Shown piece by piece: positions 1-5,781 of a stretch of DNA of 6,900 nucleotides (within the stretch, counting starts at the first letter, position 1; each line of letters begins with the position of its first letter). The stretch is taken from positions 1-6,900 of the forward strand of contig JAFOGM010000225.1 of the NCBI GenBank assembly GCA_017386805.1. Reading direction: 5' to 3'. This DNA comes from Bacillota bacterium. GTDB lineage: Bacteria; Bacillota; Clostridia; Peptostreptococcales; Anaerovoracaceae. The notes under the pieces are model-generated. The model was not told where the DNA came from and did not search any database. It was given only the letters and a program-made list of their open reading frames with translations. The position numbers and the translations under genes were made by a program.

Positions 1-1
1 A

Positions 2-559
2 AAGATCAAAGATGCCGATCATCCTCTCACGGCAATCGACGCCACCGCCGGTCTCGGTGAAGACTCGCTGCTGCTTGCCGCCGCAGGCTTCCAGGTAACG
101 CTCTTCGAACGAAACCCGGTCATTGCGCAGCTGCTGGCTGATGCATTGGAACGGGCGAAGGAGATCCCGGAACTAGCTCCCATCGTTGCCCGCATGACGC
201 TGCGAAACGAGGACAGCATCGAAGCGCTGAATGCGTTGGCGCTGTCGCTGGACCGCAGCGAACCGGATGTTGTTTCCCCGGACGTGATCCTTCTGGACCC
301 CATGTTCCCGGAACGTCAGAAGAGTGCTCTCGTAAAGAAAAAACTCCAGATGATCCAGAAGCTGGAGATGCCCTGCGACGATGAAAAGGCTCTGGTCCGT
401 GCAGCTATGACGACCAGACCGAAAAAGCTGATCATCAAGCGACCGCCCAAAGGCCCCTGGCTGGCCGGGCTGAAACCCGACTACGCCCAGGAAGGAAAGG
501 CCGTTCGCTTCGACTGTTTCGTACAGCCTTTTGACCGGATCCATAAATTCGACCTGTAA
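2..559 (+). CDS. rsmJ: RsmJ-like 16S rRNA guanine-N2 methyltransferase, 5'-truncated by window edge
   Basis: This is the C-terminal 185 residues of a class I SAM-dependent methyltransferase; the reading frame is open from base 2 and the start lies outside the window. In the RsmJ (YhiQ) family the enzyme methylates a guanine (G1516 in E. coli) of 16S rRNA in the cytoplasm. Visible motifs are the SAM-binding motif I, DATAGLGEDS (fragment residues 13-22), an acidic motif II in TLFERNP, the family signature LDPMFPERQKSALVKK (98-113), and a C-terminal KRPPKGPWLAG...RFDCFV segment that matches the KRP...G...RFD pattern of RsmJ. The E. coli protein is about 250 residues, so roughly 65 or more are missing here. 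The upstream context is unseen. The gene converges on the dac gene and ends just before a shared terminator. The family is clear; the exact target base in this organism is inferred from homology. Confidence 0.85.
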   Translation, partial: KIKDADHPLTAIDATAGLGEDSLLLAAAGFQVTLFERNPVIAQLLADALERAKEIPELAPIVARMTLRNEDSIEALNALALSLDRSEPDVVSPDVILLDPMFPERQKSALVKKKLQMIQKLEMPCDDEKALVRAAMTTRPKKLIIKRPPKGPWLAGLKPDYAQEGKAVRFDCFVQPFDRIHKFDL

Positions 560-563
560 AAAA

Positions 564-597
564 AGAGGACGCAACTTGCGTCCTCTCGTTATTTTTT
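564..597. terminator. Bidirectional intrinsic terminator between rsmJ and dac
   Basis: There is a perfect 10-bp stem: AGAGGACGCA (564-573) pairs with TGCGTCCTCT (577-586) across a 3-nt loop. On the + strand it is followed by a T-rich tract (T at 592-597) after a short CGTTA interruption. On the - strand the hairpin is followed directly by seven U residues (complement of 558-564). It therefore suits the convergent dac transcript best and can also stop rsmJ. It begins 5 nt after the rsmJ stop codon and 20 nt beyond the dac stop codon. Confidence 0.88.
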
Positions 598-605
598 GTC
601 ATATG

Positions 606-2030
606 TTATCTGTATCGATTTTCATACCGTTTATCGTACTCTTTTTCCCATTCCGCACGTTTCCGGTATTCTTCATCTTCCTGTTCCTTCTGCGCTTTCG
701 CTTCTGCGATACGTTTCTGGCGTTCTTCACGTCTTGCCTTTCTCTTGGCGATCTGACGCTTCTTATAAGCCACCCAGCTCCAGAACAGAGCCATGATCAG
801 AAGAATTGTCACAACGAAACCGATGTATACCTTCTTCGCCTGAGCATTGTCCAGACCAAAGATGGATAACAGGCCTCCCTTTTCCACGGCTTCCACAGCC
901 ACGGCATCGTATTCGCCTACCAGTTCTTCGCCTTCGTAGACCTGGATCTTACCTACCACCTGATTCTTGGAAACCGGTGCCTGAACGGTTTCATTCATGA
1001 TCACCTTGGTGGTAACGAAGGAGTCTTCCGCTTCCATGGGAATGGTGGTAAAGATGTCCGCAGCACAAGCTGCCTTCACGGTCTTCACCGCACCGCGCTT
1101 TACGTTGACTTCACCCACAGGATCACCCTGAGACAGGGCCTGATAGGTGCGGTAATTTGCAAAGGCCCAGTCCAGCATGGCGATGGAATCCGCAAAGCGG
1201 CCCATATCGGTGGACTTCAGGGTAACGGTCAGGAATTCCGAACCGTTGCGTTCCGCACTGGCAATCAGGCAACCGCCGGCGTGGCTGGTGTAACCGGTCT
1301 TGATCCCGGTAACGCCTTCATACTTACAAACGCGCTTCTGATTTCCTACGTAGACTTTATTCACCGTATCGTATAACAGACGATTGGTGTTATACAGGTG
1401 ACGCATTTCGTTCTTCACGTTGGTTACAGGGATTTCATACTTGTATGTAGTAACAAACTCACGGAAGATGGGGCTGATAGCCGGATTGGTCATAGCGTAC
1501 CGCGCCATCATGGCCAGGTCATAGGCCGTGGACTTATGTTCCGGATTGTGCAGGCCGTTGGGGTTCACGAAATTGGTGTTCAGCGCTCCCAGTTCCTTGG
1601 CCTTCTGATTCATCATGCGGGCAAAGTCCTCGGTACTTCCACCCACATGCTTCCCCAGTACCAGGGCACAGTCGTTGGCCGATTCCGTCAACAAACCGCC
1701 CAGCAGCTGATGTACGGTCAGGACTTCTTTCGGTTCCAGTGCGATATGGCTCCCTTCCACTTCGAAAGGAGTTACATCGTCCACAACCAGCTTTTCATTC
1801 AGATCTTTAAAATGTTCCAGAGTCAGAATGGTGGTCATGACCTTGGTGGTGCTGGCAGGATATCTCTGTTCATGAGCATTTTTCTCATGGAGGATCTCAC
1901 CGGTCTTCATGTCCATGACGATGGCGGTTTCACCGATCAGTTCCGGAAATGCAGACGCACCGAAGGAAGGTGTCACACTGCCCAGAAGCATGATCAGGGT
2001 CAACAACAGGATCCATAATTTTCTCTTCAT
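606..2030 (-). CDS. dacA: D-alanyl-D-alanine carboxypeptidase (S11 family, DacA/DacF-like) with C-terminal TM anchor and charged tail
   Basis: This 474-residue exported enzyme should remove the terminal D-Ala from peptidoglycan pentapeptides and so limit cross-linking. An N-terminal signal peptide (KRK, then a hydrophobic core to about residue 20, with a plausible cleavage site near ASA at 25-27) precedes the S11 penicillin-binding domain. All three catalytic motifs are present: STTK (S60, K63), SAN (117-119) and KTG (244-246). A PBP5-type C-terminal beta domain follows at about 300-385. It ends in a transmembrane helix (about 401-421) and a 53-residue Lys/Arg/Glu-rich tail that should lie in the cytoplasm. 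Classical PBP5 proteins end in an amphipathic helix instead, which makes this protein longer than usual. The ATG at 2030 has an AAGGA ribosome site 11 nt upstream (2042-2046). It lies 39 nt after the mutase gene with no terminator between, so the two are probably co-transcribed. Whether it is DacA, DacF or DacB by orthology is not resolvable here. Confidence 0.92.
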   Translation of the reverse strand: MKRKLWILLLTLIMLLGSVTPSFGASAFPELIGETAIVMDMKTGEILHEKNAHEQRYPASTTKVMTTILTLEHFKDLNEKLVVDDVTPFEVEGSHIALEPKEVLTVHQLLGGLLTESANDCALVLGKHVGGSTEDFARMMNQKAKELGALNTNFVNPNGLHNPEHKSTAYDLAMMARYAMTNPAISPIFREFVTTYKYEIPVTNVKNEMRHLYNTNRLLYDTVNKVYVGNQKRVCKYEGVTGIKTGYTSHAGGCLIASAERNGSEFLTVTLKSTDMGRFADSIAMLDWAFANYRTYQALSQGDPVGEVNVKRGAVKTVKAACAADIFTTIPMEAEDSFVTTKVIMNETVQAPVSKNQVVGKIQVYEGEELVGEYDAVAVEAVEKGGLLSIFGLDNAQAKKVYIGFVVTILLIMALFWSWVAYKKRQIAKRKARREERQKRIAEAKAQKEQEDEEYRKRAEWEKEYDKRYENRYR

Positions 2031-2069
2031 ACGTTATTCTTTCCTTTATCTCGTTGGTTGTTGTCTGAA

Positions 2070-3284
2070 CTACTTTCCAAAGAAGTGGTCGGTCAGTTCA
2101 TAGCCGTTGGCGAAGAACAGTCCGGAAGATGCACCGGATTCTTCGTTGAAGGCATGGCTTTCATCCGCAGTCTCTGCCTTGGCACTGTCAAAGAACACAT
2201 AGGGAACCGGACGGCCCTTGTGAGTGCGGATGGACAGCGGGGTCTGATGGTCGGGGACGATCAGGAAGCGGAAATCTTCACCGGTGGACTTCAGATAGTC
2301 GATCACAGGACCCACCACCTTTTCGTCGATCAGTTCCAGAGACTTGATCTTACCGGGCATATCTCCCTGGTGAGAACATTCGTCGGGAGCTTCCAGATGT
2401 ACGTACAGGAAGTCCACGCCGCGCTTGAACGCTTCGATGGCAGCTTCCGCCTTACCGTCGAAGTTGGTGTGGATGGTACCTGTTGCCCCTTCCACGTCGA
2501 TGGTTTCCAGACCAGCGCATACGCCGATGCCCTTGATCAGGTCCACCGCGGAAATGGTTGCACCGTTGATCTGATACTTATCATAGAAAGAGGACAGCTG
2601 AGGCTTCTTTCCCTGGCCCCAGATCCACAGAGAATTGGCCGGATTCAGGCCCTTTTCACGACGAGCCACGTTCACCGGATGGTCCTTCAGGATCTCATAG
2701 CTCTTCTTCATCATATCGGTGATGAATTCCGCACCTTCGCCCTTGGGCAGGTACGGTCCCGCCTGACGGGTCAGAATGTCGTGGGGCGGAGTCAGTTCGT
2801 AAGCGGTGCTGCCTTCGTGAACGATCATGCAGTGACGATAGCTGACACCGGTGTAGAACTGGATCTTATCGTTGGCAAAGGCTTCATTCACCGCCTGGAT
2901 CAGCTGATCCGCTTCGGCAGTGGTGATATCGCCGGAGCTGTGATCCTTCACGATCAGGTCTTCATAAGCGCCGTCGCCTTCTAATGTTACGATATTGGTA
3001 CGGAAAGCCACGTCGGTGTCGTTCATATCGATACCGATGGAAGCAGCTTCCAGAGGAGAACGGCCGGTCAGGTAGGTCTTCGGGTCATAACCCATAACGG
3101 ACAGGTTCGCTGCGTCGCTTCCCGGGGCAATCCCTTCGGGAACGGTGCTGACCATACCCACTTCGCCCAGTTTCGCCAAAGCGTTGATATGGGGCATATT
3201 TGCAGTCTGTAACGGAGTCTTTCCACCCAGGGCTTCGATAGGTTCATCAGCTGCGCCATCGGGAACTACGATCAAATATTTCAT
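2070..3284 (-). CDS. apgM: Cofactor-independent phosphoglycerate mutase, archaeal type (ApgM family; alternative: ThrB2-type homoserine kinase)
   Basis: This 404-residue member of the alkaline phosphatase superfamily metalloenzymes would interconvert 3- and 2-phosphoglycerate in the cytoplasm through a phosphoserine intermediate. Visible residues fit two metal sites and a serine nucleophile: D9 in VPDGAAD, S56 in PGSDAANLSVMGYDP, R75 in TGRSPLEAA, H115 in KDHSSGD, the LNPANSLWIWGQGK signature (213-226), D301 and H305 in EAPDECSHQGD, D345-H346 in PDHQTP and H355 in THKGRPVPY. Length and motifs match the bacterial branch of the family, which has also been annotated as a proposed homoserine kinase, so the substrate is not certain. 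The start is secure: an AGGAGG site (3293-3298) lies 8 nt upstream of the ATG. The gene leads a leftward operon with dac and is divergent from serC-serA, which use its presumed substrate 3-phosphoglycerate. It has a leader of about 87 nt with a long inverted repeat. Confidence 0.88.
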   Translation of the reverse strand: MKYLIVVPDGAADEPIEALGGKTPLQTANMPHINALAKLGEVGMVSTVPEGIAPGSDAANLSVMGYDPKTYLTGRSPLEAASIGIDMNDTDVAFRTNIVTLEGDGAYEDLIVKDHSSGDITTAEADQLIQAVNEAFANDKIQFYTGVSYRHCMIVHEGSTAYELTPPHDILTRQAGPYLPKGEGAEFITDMMKKSYEILKDHPVNVARREKGLNPANSLWIWGQGKKPQLSSFYDKYQINGATISAVDLIKGIGVCAGLETIDVEGATGTIHTNFDGKAEAAIEAFKRGVDFLYVHLEAPDECSHQGDMPGKIKSLELIDEKVVGPVIDYLKSTGEDFRFLIVPDHQTPLSIRTHKGRPVPYVFFDSAKAETADESHAFNEESGASSGLFFANGYELTDHFFGK

Positions 3285-3292
3285 AATGAATT

Positions 3293-3298
3293 CCTCCT
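3293..3298 (-). promoter_or_regulatory. Ribosome binding site of apgM
   Basis: The - strand reads AGGAGG, 8 nt before the ATG at 3284-3282. This is a consensus Shine-Dalgarno sequence and fixes the start. Confidence 0.9.
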
Positions 3299-3315
3299 GA
3301 ATATATACTGGATTT

Positions 3316-3371
3316 GAGAGAAAACTGACACTAAAACACCAAAATTTGGTCGGAACAAACAGTTTTCTGTC
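3316..3371. repeat. Nested inverted repeat in the divergent control region (apgM leader / serC upstream region)
   Basis: The outer arms are GAGAGAAAACTG (3316-3327) and CAGTTTTCTGTC (3360-3371), complementary at 11 of 12 positions, the mismatch being G3318/G3369. Near their centre is a perfect inverted repeat, ACCAAA-A-TTTGGT (3338-3350). The two repeats are almost concentric (centres 3343.5 and 3344). The right outer arm begins at the predicted apgM transcription start, so the structure would form the first about 56 nt of that leader RNA. On the DNA it sits immediately upstream of the serC -35 element. No U-tract follows on the - strand, so it is not a simple terminator. It could be an operator pair or an mRNA-stabilising or regulatory leader; the sequence alone does not say which. 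Confidence 0.7.
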
Positions 3372-3400
3372 TTTACCATTGTATCATATAGTGATATAAT
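3372..3400 (+). promoter_or_regulatory. Predicted sigma-A promoter of serC-serA, extended -10
   Basis: The -35 element TTTACC (3372-3377, 4 of 6 to consensus) and a perfect -10 TATAAT (3395-3400) are separated by 17 bp. TG at 3392-3393 supplies an extended -10 (TGnTATAAT). Transcription would start near 3407, leaving a leader of about 45 nt before the serC ATG, too short for a T-box or a large riboswitch. The spacer and the -10 of the divergent apgM promoter overlap it. Confidence 0.75.
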
Positions 3401-3406
3401 TGAAAA
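3378..3406 (-). promoter_or_regulatory. Predicted sigma-A promoter of apgM-dac, extended -10
   Basis: Read on the - strand, TTTTCA (3406-3401, 4 of 6 to TTGACA) and TACAAT (3383-3378) are 17 bp apart, with TG at 3386-3385 giving an extended -10 (TGATACAAT). Start of transcription is predicted near 3371. The element lies on almost the same base pairs as the serC promoter. It is less certain than the serC promoter because its -35 is weak. Confidence 0.55.
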
Positions 3407-3437
3407 TTGTTAAATTGTATTTTTTTCTTATGAAAGC

Positions 3438-3443
3438 AGGAGG
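3438..3443 (+). promoter_or_regulatory. Ribosome binding site of serC
   Basis: AGGAGG lies 8 nt upstream of the ATG at 3452, which supports this start codon. Confidence 0.9.
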
Positions 3444-3451
3444 AAATTACT

Positions 3452-4546
3452 ATGAGTTTCAATGAAAGAGTGTATAACTTTTCCGCTGGTCCCTCCATGC
3501 TACCTTTAGAGGTACTGGAGCAGGCTGCAAGAGAAATGACAAATTGTAACGGCTCTGGTATGTCCGTTATGGAAATGAGTCATCGTTCCGCAGAATTCAA
3601 AGCCATCATCGACACCGCTGAAAAAGATCTCCGTGAGATCATGAACATTCCCGACAACTACAAGGTACTGTTCTTGCAGGGCGGCGGCCACATGCAGTTT
3701 GCCATGGTTCCCGCGAACCTGATGCGCAATTCCAAGAAGGCTGACTACATCGTCACCGGTTCCTGGGCGAAGAAGGCTGCGAAGGAAGCAAAGAAGTTCG
3801 GCGATTCCAAGGTCGTAGCTTCTTCTGAAGACAAGACTTTCACTTATATTCCCAAGGTATCCAAGGAAGACTTCCGCGAAGACGCTGATTACGTATATAT
3901 CTGCGCCAACAACACCATCTACGGAAGCCGCTTTGCCGAATACCCGGAAACCGGAGACATTCCTCTGGTTGCTGACTTCTCTTCTTGCATCTTATCCGAA
4001 GAAGTGGATGTCACCAAGTTCGGTATCATCTGGGCAGGTGCGCAGAAGAACATCGGTCCCGCTGGTGTGACCATCGTCATCATCCGCGAAGATCTGATCG
4101 GCTTCGCTCCCGAATCCACTCCCTCCATGATGGATTACAAGATCATGGCGGACAACGATTCCATGTACAACACTCCCCCCACCTACGGCATCTACATCGC
4201 AGGTCTGACCTTCCAGTGGATCAAGAAGCAGGGCGGCGTGAAGGTTCTGGAAGAAAAGAACCGCAAGAAGGCTCAGATGTTATACGATTACATCGACGGC
4301 TCCAAGCTGTACACCGCTCCCGTTGCCAAGGAAGACCGTTCCCTGATGAACGTTGTCTTCGTTACCGGCGATGAAGCTCTGGACAAGAAGTTCGTTGCGG
4401 AAGCCAAGGCAGCTGGTCTGGTGAACCTGGGCGGCCACCGTTCCATCGGCGGTATGAGAGCATCCATCTACAACGCGATGCCCATGGAAGGTGTGGAAGC
4501 GCTGATTGCCTTCATGAAGAAGTTCGAAGAAGAGAACGCAAAATAA
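3452..4546 (+). CDS. serC: Phosphoserine aminotransferase
   Basis: This 364-residue PLP-dependent enzyme (class V aminotransferase fold) transfers the amino group of glutamate to 3-phosphohydroxypyruvate to give phosphoserine, the second step of serine synthesis. In many bacteria it also serves vitamin B6 synthesis. The N-terminal NFSAGPSMLP (9-18) is the SerC hallmark. Further motifs are SHRS (43-46), GGGHMQF (77-83), W105 in TGSWAKKA, D175 in VADFSS, the PLP lysine K199 in AGAQKNIGPAG, TPPT (241-244) and the phosphate-binding HRSIGGMRAS (329-338). The length is that of the family (about 360). The gene has a consensus ribosome site and a strong extended -10 promoter. Lysine codons are almost all AAG after the first few dozen codons, which suggests good expression. 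serA follows after 21 nt, so the two form an operon. The gene looks intact. Confidence 0.97.
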   Translation: MSFNERVYNFSAGPSMLPLEVLEQAAREMTNCNGSGMSVMEMSHRSAEFKAIIDTAEKDLREIMNIPDNYKVLFLQGGGHMQFAMVPANLMRNSKKADYIVTGSWAKKAAKEAKKFGDSKVVASSEDKTFTYIPKVSKEDFREDADYVYICANNTIYGSRFAEYPETGDIPLVADFSSCILSEEVDVTKFGIIWAGAQKNIGPAGVTIVIIREDLIGFAPESTPSMMDYKIMADNDSMYNTPPTYGIYIAGLTFQWIKKQGGVKVLEEKNRKKAQMLYDYIDGSKLYTAPVAKEDRSLMNVVFVTGDEALDKKFVAEAKAAGLVNLGGHRSIGGMRASIYNAMPMEGVEALIAFMKKFEEENAK

Positions 4547-4554
4547 ATCAAAGC

Positions 4555-4560
4555 AAGGAA
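4555..4560 (+). promoter_or_regulatory. Ribosome binding site of serA
   Basis: AAGGAA lies in the 21-nt serC-serA gap, 7 nt before the ATG at 4568. It supports the start and independent translation initiation within a shared mRNA. Confidence 0.8.
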
Positions 4561-4567
4561 GACTATC

Positions 4568-5740
4568 ATGTACAATATTGCAACACTGAATAAGATTTCC
4601 CACGTAGGTACCTGCCTGCTGGGACCCAACTATACACTGACCGAGAACGTGGCTGATGCGGAAGGGATCTTAGTCCGCAGCGCCGACATGCACAGCATGG
4701 AGTTCTCTGACAAGCTGGTGGCAATCGCCCGCGCAGGCGCGGGCGTCAACAACATCCCCATCGATCGCTGTGCGGAAGAAGGGATCGTTGTATTCAACAC
4801 CCCCGGTGCCAATGCCAACGCTGTAAAGGAACTGGTTCTGTGTGCTCTGCTGGTGGCTGCGAGAAACGTTTCTCCCGCTCTGGCATGGACCGCAAACCTG
4901 AGAGAAACCTGCGGTGAACTGGGCATCGCCAAGGCTACTGAAAAGGGTAAGAGCCAGTTCGTAGGTTCCGAACTCTACGGAAAGACACTGGGCGTTATCG
5001 GCCTGGGCGCCGTAGGCGTACAGGTTGCCAACGCAGCAGAAGAACTGGGAATGAAGGTCATCGGTTACGACCCCTACATCACCGTTCACGCAGCTCACAT
5101 CCTGTCCAACTCCATCCCCGTGACCGGAAATCTGGACGCTCTGTTACCGCAGTGCGACTACCTCTCCATCCACGTTCCTGCCATGGATTCCACCAAGGGC
5201 ATGATCAATGCAGAAAAGATCAAGCTGATGAAGGATGGCGTGATCTTCCTGAACTTCTCCAGAGATAAGCTGGTGAACGAAAAGGATATGCTGGAAGCGC
5301 TGGATAGCGGTAAAGTTGCCAAGTACGTTTCCGACTTCCCCAACGACACCACTCTGGGTCACCCCGGTGTCATCTGCATGCCCCACTTAGGCGCATCCAC
5401 TCAGGAAGCGGAAGACAACTGCGCAGTGATGGCTGTAAATCAGATGATGGACTACATCGAAAATCTGAACATCACCAACTCCGTGAACTTCCCGGCTTGC
5501 TCCTTAGGTCCCAAGAGAACTAAGGCAAGAATCGGCGTTATGAACAAGAACATCCCGAAGATGATCAACCAGATCACCAACATCTTCGCGGAACTGAATA
5601 TCAACATCAGCGACATGATCAACCGTTCCAAGGGCGATTATGCGTATACTCTGATCGACGTGGACAGCACCATCGACGAAGCCGAAATCAAAAAGGCTCT
5701 GGAATTCGAAGGGATCATCTCCGTTCGCATCGTTCACTAA
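4568..5740 (+). CDS. serA: D-3-phosphoglycerate dehydrogenase, short form with C-terminal ACT domain
   Basis: This 390-residue cytoplasmic enzyme oxidises 3-phosphoglycerate to 3-phosphohydroxypyruvate with NAD, the committed step of serine synthesis. The substrate-binding domain includes RAGAGVNNIP (55-64) and NTPGANANAVKE (77-88). The Rossmann domain has GVIGLGAVG (142-150; GxGxxG at 145-150) with the acidic D168 after the second strand. Catalytic R232 (NFSRDKLV) and H273 (MPHLGAST) are visible. The usual catalytic Glu is not obvious: the segment reads DFPND (256-260). After a NSVNFP linker, a C-terminal ACT domain (about 320-390, ARIGVMNKNIPKMINQIT...) could mediate feedback by serine, as in other ACT-bearing SerA proteins. 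The additional ASB domain of the long SerA form is absent. It is co-transcribed with serC and followed at once by a strong terminator, so the operon contains only these two genes. Confidence 0.95.
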   Translation: MYNIATLNKISHVGTCLLGPNYTLTENVADAEGILVRSADMHSMEFSDKLVAIARAGAGVNNIPIDRCAEEGIVVFNTPGANANAVKELVLCALLVAARNVSPALAWTANLRETCGELGIAKATEKGKSQFVGSELYGKTLGVIGLGAVGVQVANAAEELGMKVIGYDPYITVHAAHILSNSIPVTGNLDALLPQCDYLSIHVPAMDSTKGMINAEKIKLMKDGVIFLNFSRDKLVNEKDMLEALDSGKVAKYVSDFPNDTTLGHPGVICMPHLGASTQEAEDNCAVMAVNQMMDYIENLNITNSVNFPACSLGPKRTKARIGVMNKNIPKMINQITNIFAELNINISDMINRSKGDYAYTLIDVDSTIDEAEIKKALEFEGIISVRIVH

Positions 5741-5745
5741 ACAAC

Positions 5746-5774
5746 AAAGCCTCTGCATTACGCAGAGGCTTTTT
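5746..5774. terminator. Bidirectional intrinsic terminator between serA and rdgB
   Basis: AAAGCCTCTGC (5746-5756) pairs perfectly with GCAGAGGCTTT (5762-5772) over a 5-nt ATTAC loop, followed by T residues to 5774 on the + strand. On the - strand the hairpin ends in a T-rich tract (TTTGTTGTTT). It begins 5 nt after the serA stop codon and 7 nt past the rdgB stop codon, so it serves both convergent operons. Confidence 0.92.
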
Positions 5775-5781
5775 GATTGTC

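Noticed and set aside
173..574. Open frame on the - strand opposite rsmJ
   Set aside because: It overlaps the conserved RsmJ signature and the terminator stem, with no ribosome site. It is a shadow frame.
1398..2018. Open frame on the + strand (206 codons) antisense to the dac gene
   Set aside because: It mirrors the STTK and SAN regions of a confident S11 carboxypeptidase gene and has no recognisable protein features or start signals of its own.
2031..2069. Terminator or separate promoter between apgM and dac
   Set aside because: The 39-nt gap has no hairpin and no convincing -35/-10 pair, only the AAGGA ribosome site of dac, so co-transcription is the simplest reading.
2058..2984. Long open frame on the + strand (308 codons) antisense to apgM
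   Set aside because: It has no family motifs and no ribosome site, and it lies fully opposite a gene with clear conserved catalytic residues. It is a by-product of the codon bias of apgM.
3394..3408. Possible CodY box at the serC promoter
   Set aside because: The right half GAAAATT matches, but about five of fifteen positions differ from the AATTTTCWGAAAATT consensus, and the left half is largely the -10 element in AT-rich DNA. The match is too weak to annotate.
3401..3451. T-box or riboswitch in the serC leader
   Set aside because: The predicted leader is only about 45 nt and contains no T-box sequence, antiterminator or terminator hairpin; the T-run at 3420-3426 is not preceded by a stem.
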